A stretch of 64,000 nt of DNA from positions 186,001 to 250,000 of the forward strand of contig JAACJM010000073.1 of assembly GCA_013368315.1 (NCBI GenBank). The letters run 5' to 3'. Each line of letters opens with the position of its first letter. The stretch's first letter is position 1. Under the pieces are notes generated by a model. That model worked only from the letters and a program-made list of their open reading frames with translations, ran no database searches and had not been told where the DNA came from. Position numbers and translations under genes: made by a program. Source of the DNA: Tetrapyrgos nigripes. Taxonomy: Eukaryota > Basidiomycota > Agaricomycetes > Agaricales > Campanellaceae. Positions 12,001-21,701 of this stretch are shown one piece after another.

Positions 12001-13001
12001 TGCCAAGTGTAGCTCACAGGACTTGGTAAAATTTTGCAATGGCACACTGGGATCATCTTCCATGGCCTGAATAGCATGCTGCATTTGTTCTTCTTGGCTA
12101 AGAGTGAGGTCATCAAGAGGATTGAGGTTGAGGGCTGATTTAGGCAGCATGAGGGAGAAAAATAGGGAACAGGGAGCTTAAGCACAAATAATGACGGGGA
12201 GGTCACTTTCCACTTTGAAAGAATGTTGAAGAGCATGTAAATGCAGTTTATTACACTACTCTGACGTTACAGCTGGAAAATCTGTGCTAAGGGTCAACAG
12301 AAAGGTGATGTTTTGGGACAAAATGCTCCAATGTCAACATCACCTGAGTGAAATGTCTGCAAGACAATCACCATGAGTCACACTCAGTAAGGAAGGTTGA
12401 AGGTAATGTTATGCACTTCTGGTACCCGTTGGTCAGTCAAACCACTCCTCACTCAGCCCTTACACATAAGGTGTTGCCAAAGAATGGAGCCTGCTTGAGC
12501 ATCAGAAAAAAACCTTAAAAATAGAAAACATGCAACAACACACCAAAGAAGACGTCAAGACTGAGACTGCAAAGTTTCATTGCAACCAGAAGTCATCCGG
12601 GGTCAGCATACAAAGGACAAGGTGGTGTGTTCAGCACCTAGTCAGACAAGCAATCTTCAAGCTAAGATGGACCTATAAGGCAGGGGAATGTATGAGTGAG
12701 CAGATAGCATGATAGCGAAAGAAGCCAAGACATCAGCAAGCAAAAGAAGCTCAAAATGAATGTCAAGAATGCAGAGAATGTGGAGATATGACCCAATGAT
12801 CATATCATAGGTGGTTGCTTACTTAAGGATTTTGCATCATTCACATCATTTCATGTCAAACTTTGCTGATGTCTCAATGTCTGCTAGCTGCCTCTGGATG
12901 AGCTTTGGTATGTGAAAGATGATCATTTAGTAGTCTACTTTTATCCCATAAAACTTATCCAAATGTTCTAGAGATATTCAGCAAGTGGCCAGCTTCCCAG
13001 T
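9077..13001 (-). mobile_element. Decayed pogo-type (Tc1/mariner superfamily) transposon
   Basis: A 17-bp inverted pair, ACTGGGAAGCTGGCCAC at 9077-9093 and its complement at 12985-13001, brackets a minus-strand DDE_1 transposase pseudogene. TA follows the right end (13002 region), but the left flank reads AA, so the TA duplication is not clean. The ends are therefore probable rather than proven. About 800 bp beyond the gene start (12151-12984) and 480 bp beyond its end hold no recognised gene. Confidence 0.65.
9581..12150 (-). pseudogene. pogo-like DDE_1 transposase with C-terminal coiled coil, RG-rich linker and chromo-like domain; broken
   Basis: Reading leftwards from an ATG at 12150, an HTH-like N-terminus (LTLSQEEQMQHAIQAM) and a Tc5-type HTH region lead to the first DDE Asp in NMDEKGIQLG. 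LILDGHNSHCT and PPHTTHALQLCDIGVFGPL follow; these are DDE_1 landmarks. A GT-AG intron lies at about 11357-11434. Damage seen: several frame changes, an in-frame TGA at 11473-11471 (right after GMK), and a frameshift at LILDGHNSHCT. Downstream, 10983-10288 encodes a Lys/Glu-rich coiled coil. After one more frame change near 10290, 10258-9581 encodes an RG-rich stretch, an acidic linker and a C-terminal chromo-like segment (ASILRHQWSWGELMFEVAW). Whether the last part belonged to the transposase is inferred from collinearity and absence of a gap. Confidence 0.75.
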
Positions 13002-13242
13002 ACAATATAGTATAAAGTATGAATGGGAATAAAGTTAGTGGCTCACCTCGATCTCATATATAGTAGCAAAGATAGAGGTCCTCTATAAAGCATGCTCAAG
13101 GTACATACATATAGTGTCCTACACATCAAGCCCTATTCATGGTGTATGTACATTACAACAATAATAGCTATCTTAAGGGCCTATTTGGATGCCACAGGTT
13201 TTTCAAAAACCATTTATTTACTTAGTTAGCTACTTCTTCTAA

Positions 13243-14711
13243 ATCAAAGTGATGTGGGCCAATGCTGCGCATGGTGAGTATGAGGCTGCAGGGTCTGTCC
13301 TTCTCGAACAAAAGAATATCATACACCTCTTTGAGCACCTTTGCAATTTCTCCACTGTGTTGGACTTGGGATTGCTGTTACTTCAGGTTGATGGTGGAAA
13401 ACCATGTTGCACATTTGCCAGACTTGAAGTAAATTGAGGAGTGGTTTAGATTACGATCTTATGCCTCTACACACGTTTATGTCCATTTCTGGGGGAATTG
13501 AAAGATGGGAGAGTAAGTGAGTGATGTAGCTCTTTTCGGGGACCTAGGTGAGTAAAAAAATCATTTAGTGGGGACATTGGCAAGAGAGAAGTTGCAAGCA
13601 CAGGAGAGAAAATAGGAATAGGAGCAGGCACCAAAAAACTGTCACTGTAAAACAGGGAATCACCCAGATTTTTTGAAGTGTTACAGACTTCTGGCAGTTT
13701 AAGAAAATTTTAGGTATCCTGAACATAGGGGTAGAAAATAAAAGCTGAGCCATCGATAGTCCATCAAGTGGGCTGCATATTGGGCCTTGGCTTATGGTGT
13801 ATAGCCTGGCTCATTGTGAGCAGGCATAGGTATGCTGGTTCCAGAAGAGACTCTGTCTAGAGATAGAGCCTTTAAAGCCAAAGTTGGTTGATACAAGAGG
13901 TACTAGAACAAAGAAAGTAAGTATGTGGAGACACACACTGGCAATGAACTGTGAGATCAGTGTTGCTGCGAAAACCTAAATGGACGTTTGTTTGGCGTCA
14001 GGCCAGAGAGTTGAAGAATTCGAAAGACCAGAATATGAAGAGGAAAAAGGAATATATATTTGAGCAAACTTGTCAAAATTGAAGGGAAGAGAGAAATAAG
14101 GGAAGCAAGCCTCATGAATGATTGATTCGAAGAAGATTGAGACAAGAAATAAAACAAACAAGGCTGTAAGCATATAGTACCTATGCTAGTTCAACGATGT
14201 GTAAATTCTTGAATTGAAAGTTAAAAGATTGAGAAAAAAAGCGAGCAGAGAAGAGCAACACAAAGGGATCATGAGGAAAGGAGAGAAGACAAGAAAAGGA
14301 GCTAGCAGAGAAAACAAGACGTAGAAGAAACTGTGAGGAAAACAGAGGAAAAAAGAAAAGAAAGCAAATGATGAAGAACAAGACAAGAGATTGAGAGGGA
14401 GAAAGATAATGAAAAATGAAAGAGAGCAAAAGAGAAAGGAAAGCAATCAAAAAAGAACAAGACGAAGAGATCGAGAGGAAAAAAGACAATGAAAATGAAA
14501 GATTAAGATTGGAAACTTTTGTTATCAGTCACAAAGATATTTGGACAACAATGTTGTAGCTTGTTTGGTCATGTTAAGAAATACAGAGGCTGCAGATATG
14601 GGCAAGGAGGAAACCGGAAACAACCGCACAGGAGGAGACAGGATGAATATGCACTGCCACATGTAGAAACAGAGTGTAAAGAACTCAGCCTCATTTCATT
14701 CGACTTCGTAA
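13243..14711 (-). mobile_element. Helitron E, non-autonomous
   Basis: On the minus strand it starts TTACGAAGTCG (14711 downwards) and ends with the hairpin-bearing tail GGCCCACATCACTTTGAT (to 13243). The first 230 bp match the start of Helitron D closely. The interior is purine-rich on the plus strand (14180-14480), meaning a polypyrimidine tract on the element's own strand, as in Helitron D. No coding capacity is visible. Confidence 0.8.
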
Positions 14712-14967
14712 TAAATAGCTGAAGGTGGGAATGTACTGCAAAAGAAAAACTGTTTAATCATTCAAAATGCCAGTGTATCAGGCAGAATAAGGCTATTGCA
14801 GCATACACTGGAAGCAAATCCCTGTAAACACACCACCATACAGGGGTATTACAGCAGCCTTACTACAAGTCATTCAATAAGTAATACACCTTACATTACA
14901 GGAGTATTACAAACACATATATTTTTCAGAACAATCCTGTAAGACTGCTGTAAATCAGGGTGGATTA

Positions 14968-15212
14968 CAGCAGCATTTCAGTGTGACATAGTGTCACAGT
15001 AATACATTCTGTAATACTGCTGAGAAATACAGAGGTATTTCAGAGTGACACTGGAAGAAATTCCTGTAATTACCCTGCCATACAGGGGTATTACAGCAGC
15101 CTTATGACAAGTCCAGGAATTTCTTCCAGTGTCACTCTGAAATACCTTTGTGTTTCTCAGCAGCATTACAGAATGTATTACTGTGACACTATGTCACACT
15201 GAAATGTTGCTG
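14968..15212. mobile_element. TA-flanked palindromic MITE (245 bp)
   Basis: The arms start CAGCAGCATTTCAGTGTGAC and are complementary for about 80-100 bp. The insertion sits in the centre of the foldback MITE, where a TA precedes it and the original TA resumes at the right arm, consistent with a Tc1/mariner-type TA duplication. Its middle contains a smaller hairpin at 15049-15131. Confidence 0.7.
15049..15131. repeat. Small hairpin related to the surrounding foldback MITE
   Basis: It begins CACTGGAAGAAATTCCTG and ends with the complement. The internal CATACAGGGGTATTACAGCA is identical to a stretch in the 14806 arm, so it is a short family member nested in the palindrome. Confidence 0.6.
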
Positions 15213-16413
15213 TTACGAGGCCCTTTAGGGTCTCGTTCTTATAACATGACGCTCGCGCGGGTGGCTGTGCTGAATAGGTCTACCGGTTTCCGGTGTCATT
15301 TGATCACCGTAACCGGTCACTGGCTGTTGCCGGAAAGCAGTGGTCTGTAACGTTGCTGTAACGCACTTGCTTTGCAATGCCCATCATCGATCATCCTTCA
15401 TCCATAGTCCTCGCTGCTCATCCATGAAGATGATAACAACGTCGTTATTTGCTGCTTTCATCTGGCTCGGTCATCTGCTCTGTTTGCGTCAGCTTTTCTT
15501 GTCCTTTCACGGTACGTTGTGTCTCTGCTGTATCCGCTGTCTGCCACGTCATCCGAATAAATAAAACCTTGCCAGCTTTCACCCCACGAGACATCCTTCC
15601 ACTGGTAATGCTTCATCCCCAGGTTCCTCTGTCCGAACCGCTGCAGGTAAATTGTAGAGCTGTTGACGATACAAGAACAGTGTTCCTGTCAGATCATTTT
15701 TGGTACGTGCACTGCTCATATGATAACGAACCGCTAGCTGATCTTTCCCCGTCTCTTTTTCATCCTTTTCCCTTCTACCTTGCTCTCCGTCTCCACGTCT
15801 TGCCTGCTGGTCCTACATGTCAACTCAATGACTGCCAATGTCTCTCGCATCGCCGTTTCCCTGACCCTCTGTCAACGGCGGTTTTGTACTTCGCATCTTG
15901 ATATCCGACTTCCTTGGTGTCTTCTGTCTCGCAACATTGACTTGTCTATACTGCCGGCCGCCACTGTCATTGCCCTCATTGCTGTCATCCTCATCGCCGT
16001 CACCGTCGTTGTCTCAAATATAACCCTCGCCTCAACATCAACCACCGCCGCCATCTCAAAATGCAATCCTTACCTCAACATCACCTTTCATATATGCACC
16101 AAGCTCGTGCATTCTTTCCCCTCCATGCGTCGTTCTCCCTGAGGAAATTACCCAGTATCCTAGGAAATTTATTTATACCCCGCACTGGAAATTTATTTAT
16201 ACCTACTGGAAATTAAATTATATTTTTATTTGGAAATTTGAACCATCTGCTTTGAGAGAAGACCACTGCATTATCTCTCGGGATTTGACGTGGTCGTCTT
16301 TAATCAATACAAACATTCAAATTGCTTCATACAACAGAACGTTTAGCCCAAGCTATGCTACTGCTGCAAAAGGCATAAAACAAAGCAGTCCTGCGCCAGC
16401 TACTGATTCATTT
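15213..16413 (+). other. Helitron A 5' leader
   Basis: This 1.2 kb precedes the first ATG of the Rep frame. Short open frames occur but none is recognisable. T-rich/A-rich runs such as GGAAATTTATTTATAC repeat just before the gene (16160-16240) and may belong to the promoter. Confidence 0.5.
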
Positions 16414-19400
16414 ATGTCCCGATCACTTACCGCTCATGCATTTCACCGCGCATATTGGTTACGATTAGAAAAGCAACTGTCTTTCATCTTGAGATATATA
16501 CTTTACAGACCATATATAACCCATTTGAGAGTCCGTAATATCCTACAAGCCTGCGCTCACAAATGTCTCAATCTGGTGCAAACACTTCATGCAAGCTATT
16601 CTCATCCACCTATTCAAATTAGAGATTTTCAACTTCGAGTTCACAGAAAGCTGCCAGTCATTCAGATAAATATACGCAGAACTGTTCTGAAAGTGAAAAT
16701 CTCGATACTGCGCAATACTATGTACCGACATGATTACTTAGCTTTCGTTAAGGCATTCTTGAGCCAGCACCCTGCAGATGTATGGGATAATTGTGATGCT
16801 ATCTCTGAAATGATCCGGTTGGGCAACTATCATGTCTATGCCCAAATTTTCTGGAGTTTGCCTTGTGGTTGTATATCTCACCTGTGGAATAAATGTCTGT
16901 TTGCCATAAATCAAATGCAGGTGGTGACAATCTGCGACATAGCACATACCTTGATTCCAATAATGCACTTAGAGACTGAGTTCAGGTTTAATCATACCAC
17001 AAACCCAGAACATGACTTTGTTACATTCTTTATGAAAGGCGGCGGACATGGTAGTAAAAAAACATTTAGCTATCTTGATCTTCAGCCTTATATGATTAAG
17101 CAAACTTCCATTGTCAATGCATTGACAGTTCTGTTCGAATTTCAGGAATTTATTACAGATACAGAGAATCTATTTGATACACTCATATATACTAAAATCC
17201 CTTTTGCTGTTGTTTACAAAATGCTATACCGTGATCAGATTCTGCATTTAGGCAGGGCACATAACATCCAAATTGGTAACAAAGTCACATTAAAGCAAAT
17301 TCAGAAACATTGTGAATCTCACACTTGCACAGATTCTTGTCCTCAACTTATTTCTGTCTTCAGACCAATCAATTATGTACACACAATTCATCCAGAAGAA
17401 AAACCTTTTCCACCTAAGCTTGTGTCACAACAAAACATTCTGAATGTCATTCGTGGTTGGACTGATGATTTCCACCCTGACAGAATCCAGGAGGCTGGAT
17501 GTGCTGTTTGTGGGCAGCTAAAGCCATGCACTGAGCTCTCGTCCTTAAAATCAATTCATCGATTTCTTGATATTCTCAAAGTGTTGGGTGTGACACGCTT
17601 AGAGCGTAAAACTAGTACAGATACAATCAAAGAATATAGTGGACCAGTCATAGATAAACAGTGTGACAAAGCCTGTAGCGAGTGCCGTAAAGCTCTGATA
17701 AATGGAAAAATGCCAAGAATATGTTTGGCCAGAGGTTTATGGCTTGGAGAAATTCCAGATGAGCTAAAATACTTAAATTTTGTAGAAAGATTGTTAATTC
17801 AAAAAATCCGAACCAATTGCTGCTTTGTGCGTGTCTCATCAGGTATGAGAAAGATGATTTCTCATGTAATAGCTTTTGATGCTCCCGTTGTCAAAGTTTA
17901 TGACACATTGCCTCCTCCACCTGATGAACTAGATGAAGTACTAGCAATTATGTTTACTGGACCGTGCAAACCAACTGAAAAAGATTATCAGAGAACCCCA
18001 ATGCTAGTACGCCGAAAGTATGTTTATAATGCACTTACATGGTTAAAACTAAATCATCCAGCTTATCATGAATTGGACATTTCATTAGATAATCTTAATA
18101 AGTACTCAGAAGATTTGCCACCTGTGTCTGTAGAATGGAAACCTACAACTAGTGAAGGAAACAGGGTTCCAGAAGGGACAAGTGTACATGATAATGAGCC
18201 TGAAATTGGGACTGAACAAGGTGAAGTTCCTTTTGTAGTACATGGGCTTACAGGTCAAAGCCTTCAAAATGAAACTGTAGAATCACAGAAAGCCAAAGCA
18301 CTGGCACATTTAAATTCACAAGGGAAATTTTTGGCAGTAGGTCATAGCAAAGACAGCTCAACAATCTTTAAGAATCCAAAATTATACCCCTCAATTTTTC
18401 CCTGGCTATTTCCCTATGGCCTAGGAGGATTTGGAATGAATTATATTTCCCAATTTGGAGAAAAAGCTCATAAAAAGTTTCTACTTAATTATCATGATAA
18501 ACGTTTTCAAACTGATATTACTTTCCCCTTTGTTGCATTTAGTCATGAGCAAATAAAAATGGCAACACATAATGGCTTTGCAATGACTGACCTTCAATCA
18601 TTTCCAGCAATTGCTGACCGGATACTTAACATTAATCATGCTGTATTGAATAATATTATACAAAGGCTTGATAAAGGTGAAATAGTGCACCCTGAGACAG
18701 AGGATGAGAAGACTTGCTTTGCTGTCATTCAAGATCTGGATCATGTTGGTGGTGGGGTGAAAGGTTCTATGACTAGCAAAAAATATCTTAGAAATGAATT
18801 ATGGTCATTGATTGCATATCTAGGTGCACCATCATGGTATATAACTTTTGCTCCTTCAGACACAACTCATCCACTCTGCCTATATTATGCAGGTACAGAT
18901 GAAAAGTTTCAGCCATGTCTTAATTTACCAGATGATGATAGGACCCGACAGGTAATCAGAAATCCAGTTTCTGGGGCTAAGTTCTTTGATTTTATGGTGA
19001 GAATGTTTATAAAGCATATTTTAGGTGTTGACAGTGATCATGACGGTCTTTTTGGGGAGACAAGTGCATATTATGGTACTGTAGAACAGCAAGGTAGACT
19101 GACACTTCACTTGCACATGCTTCTTTGGATTGCCTTTTCCAAATCTCCTCAAGAAATAAGAGATGCAATCCTAGATCCAAATAGTGACTTTCAAAAGAGA
19201 ATTGTTGAATATCTTGAAGGTGCACATACTGGTAATTTCATGACAGGAAATCAAGAAAGTATTGAAGAAAATATCAGGATCAGAGCCCAATCAGAAGATT
19301 ATGTTAATCCACTTTATACACTTCCTGCAGAGCCACCAGAACCAGTCAACCATAAATGCAGTATCAAGGAAAGCTGTGATACTTGCTTATCTACTGAACA

Positions 19401-20817
19401 ATGGTGGAATGATTATAAAGATGAAGTGGATGACATTGTTTCTCGTACTCACATCCATAAATGCAAGTCAACTATGGGAAAGGATGGCAGGCGTAAAAAG
19501 AACAAGGATTATTTTGGCTGTCTTGACAATAAATATGGTACATGTAGTGCAAGATTTCCACGTCAATTTGTAGAGACAACTCAGGTTGACCAGGAGACAG
19601 GTTACTTAAGGATGCAGAAACATGAGCCTTGGATTAATACTTATAACCCTACAATGACTTATCTACTCAAATGTAACTCGGATGTGACTTCGTTATTGTC
19701 TGGAACTGCAATCAAAGCTGTTGTATACTATGTGACCAATTATATCACAAAATGGAGTTTGAACACTCATGTAATATTTGATGTCATAAAGTCAGTGCTT
19801 GAAAGAAATTCTGAAATGTTAAATGGACCATTAAGTAGGCAAGAGAAAGTAAGAAAATTAGTAACACAGATGGTAAATTTATTATCTGTAAAAATGGAAT
19901 TAGGAGCTCCAATGATTTGCATGTATCTATTAGACAACCCAGATCACTATACTAGCCATAAGTTCAAATCTTTTTACTGGAAAAACTATGTAAATGAGGT
20001 TCAAAAATCCTGGACCATTTCTGACGAGAACTCACCTTCTACTAAAGATAAAGTAATTCTTTTAAGGAAGCGTAATGGTGTAGTTGCAATCTCACAAGTT
20101 TATGATTATATATACCGCCCCGCACATCTTGAAAAAATGTGTCTGTATGATTGGGTACAGTTATGTGAAAGAGTCAAAGTCTCTACCAAGAAAGATGTCT
20201 GTGATAGTGAGGATTCAGACTCCGATGCAGGTTTGGAATCTGATAATGAACACAGCACACATGAATATCCCCAAGGCCCAAAGCCAGTTTCAAAGGAAAA
20301 ATTGGCAAGAAATGTATTTCCGTTTGTTCATGGCCATCCTCTTGCTGACTCACATGCATTAAAGGTTGTATCAGATGATAAGCATCTTGTTCCAAACTTT
20401 ATTGGGGGTACATTACCTAGAGCTGATAAAGGAAACCGTGAATATTACTGTACTGTAATGCTAACACTATTTAAGCCCTGGAGAGCCGGTGAAAAGGTAA
20501 AGAATAAAGATCAGACTTGGGATAATGCATTTGATAGTTTTCAATTCACACCTCAGCAGAAGCAGATACTCAAGAATTTTCAAGTTAGTTATGAGTGCTT
20601 GGATTCCAGAGATGACTACAATGCACAGAGAAGAGCAATGAGTGAGAATACACAGGATTCCTATCTTCCAGAGTATGACGATGGCATTGACTCTGATTTA
20701 CTTAACACATTAGCTGATCCACTTAATGGAGAGTCTGGACCATTTGAAAGGCGAAGGCAGGATGAGATGAATGAAATGAAGCAGCTTTTGGTACTTTGCA
20801 TGACCGAAAATCACTGA
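16414..20817 (+). CDS. Helitron Rep (HUH endonuclease) protein
   Basis: The long open frame continues upstream to 16252, but the first ATG is at 16414. The N-terminal third has Cys-pair motifs (CAVCGQLKPC near 17500; CDKACSEC near 17665). The middle has the Helitron_like_N signature YPSIFPWLFPYGLGG (about 18390). The HUH motif is HLHMLLW (codons 19108-19116), and the tyrosine motif is YYVTNYITK (19726-19752). HUH nickase plus tyrosines would nick and rejoin DNA during rolling-circle transposition. The frame stops at 20815-20817, just where a helicase would normally continue in the same protein. The helicase follows in another frame, so the RepHel fusion is broken by a frameshift or by an unrecognised intron. 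Confidence 0.85.
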   Translation: MSRSLTAHAFHRAYWLRLEKQLSFILRYILYRPYITHLRVRNILQACAHKCLNLVQTLHASYSHPPIQIRDFQLRVHRKLPVIQINIRRTVLKVKISILRNTMYRHDYLAFVKAFLSQHPADVWDNCDAISEMIRLGNYHVYAQIFWSLPCGCISHLWNKCLFAINQMQVVTICDIAHTLIPIMHLETEFRFNHTTNPEHDFVTFFMKGGGHGSKKTFSYLDLQPYMIKQTSIVNALTVLFEFQEFITDTENLFDTLIYTKIPFAVVYKMLYRDQILHLGRAHNIQIGNKVTLKQIQKHCESHTCTDSCPQLISVFRPINYVHTIHPEEKPFPPKLVSQQNILNVIRGWTDDFHPDRIQEAGCAVCGQLKPCTELSSLKSIHRFLDILKVLGVTRLERKTSTDTIKEYSGPVIDKQCDKACSECRKALINGKMPRICLARGLWLGEIPDELKYLNFVERLLIQKIRTNCCFVRVSSGMRKMISHVIAFDAPVVKVYDTLPPPPDELDEVLAIMFTGPCKPTEKDYQRTPMLVRRKYVYNALTWLKLNHPAYHELDISLDNLNKYSEDLPPVSVEWKPTTSEGNRVPEGTSVHDNEPEIGTEQGEVPFVVHGLTGQSLQNETVESQKAKALAHLNSQGKFLAVGHSKDSSTIFKNPKLYPSIFPWLFPYGLGGFGMNYISQFGEKAHKKFLLNYHDKRFQTDITFPFVAFSHEQIKMATHNGFAMTDLQSFPAIADRILNINHAVLNNIIQRLDKGEIVHPETEDEKTCFAVIQDLDHVGGGVKGSMTSKKYLRNELWSLIAYLGAPSWYITFAPSDTTHPLCLYYAGTDEKFQPCLNLPDDDRTRQVIRNPVSGAKFFDFMVRMFIKHILGVDSDHDGLFGETSAYYGTVEQQGRLTLHLHMLLWIAFSKSPQEIRDAILDPNSDFQKRIVEYLEGAHTGNFMTGNQESIEENIRIRAQSEDYVNPLYTLPAEPPEPVNHKCSIKESCDTCLSTEQWWNDYKDEVDDIVSRTHIHKCKSTMGKDGRRKKNKDYFGCLDNKYGTCSARFPRQFVETTQVDQETGYLRMQKHEPWINTYNPTMTYLLKCNSDVTSLLSGTAIKAVVYYVTNYITKWSLNTHVIFDVIKSVLERNSEMLNGPLSRQEKVRKLVTQMVNLLSVKMELGAPMICMYLLDNPDHYTSHKFKSFYWKNYVNEVQKSWTISDENSPSTKDKVILLRKRNGVVAISQVYDYIYRPAHLEKMCLYDWVQLCERVKVSTKKDVCDSEDSDSDAGLESDNEHSTHEYPQGPKPVSKEKLARNVFPFVHGHPLADSHALKVVSDDKHLVPNFIGGTLPRADKGNREYYCTVMLTLFKPWRAGEKVKNKDQTWDNAFDSFQFTPQQKQILKNFQVSYECLDSRDDYNAQRRAMSENTQDSYLPEYDDGIDSDLLNTLADPLNGESGPFERRRQDEMNEMKQLLVLCMTENH

Positions 20818-21701
20818 TACCTTCAGCATGTCACCCACAAATTGATAAAAGTGCACATGGCTGGAAACTTCAAATCAACAAAATGAGGCAGGATATACTT
20901 GATAAAAGACATAGATCAGGTGCAGACCAGAATTCTAATAATAAATTTAGAAACCCATTTCCTGAACAAGTAGAAATACTAGATAAAACTGTATTTGAGC
21001 AAAGGACAAGACAAGGCCATACTCAGAATCTGATTGATCAGATAGCAAATGAATTTCAATTCCAGGATAATGCAGAGCAAGAGAGAGCATTCAGAATCAT
21101 TGCAAATCATGCAGTCAGCCCCTGTCCTGAGCAGTTAAAGATGTATATAGGTGGAATGGGTGGCACTGGTAAATCAACTGTATTGCGTGCTCTGCACAAG
21201 TTCTTTGCAGAGAGAAAAGAGTCACACCGTATGCTAGTTGTTGCACCAACTGGAAATGCAGCTGCACTACTAGCAGGATCAACGTATCATTATATGTTTG
21301 GTATCAACTCAAAATCAGAAGGAGAGAATCATTCAACATCTATTCCACAGATCTGTTCACGATTGGAAGGTGTCAACTATATATTTCTTGATGAAGTTTC
21401 AATGTTGTCTTGTAAAGATATGTACAAGATCAGTGCAAAATTAGCCCTGGCGTTAAGCATGCCTCATCTCCCTTTCGGAGGAATGAATATGATTTTTGCT
21501 GGAGATTTTGGTCAGCTTCCCCCTGCTATAGGTGGTGAAAGTGTGGCATTATACAGTCATTCCATTGGACAATCACCAAAGTCAAGATCAGATCAGGAAA
21601 ATGCTATAGGCCAGCATCTCTGGCATCAAGTAACTACAGTTGTAATGCTTAGAAAAAATATGAGACAAACTGAAACATCAGAAAATGATGATAATTATTG
21701 A
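20818..21701 (+). pseudogene. Helitron helicase, N-terminal part (Pif1-like)
   Basis: The frame is open from 20796 but overlaps the Rep end. It carries Walker A GGMGGTGKST (about 21150-21180), Walker B FLDEVSM (about 21385-21405) and FAGDFGQLPPA (about 21497-21530), that is, Pif1/RecD2-type SF1 motifs. It stops at TGA 21699-21701, and the same frame continues at once with KALENMRY, which is typical of the family. The stop thus interrupts one protein. A CGA codon at that place would restore continuity. Role: unwinding DNA during rolling-circle transposition. Confidence 0.85.

Noticed and set aside
14181..14489. Ser/Leu/Phe-rich open frames in the pyrimidine tract of Helitron E (and 25305-25688 in D)
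   Set aside because: They are translations of a low-complexity tract, with no conservation of frame between E and D.
16252..16413. Rep start at 16252
   Set aside because: The open frame begins there with a TTG; the first ATG is at 16414.
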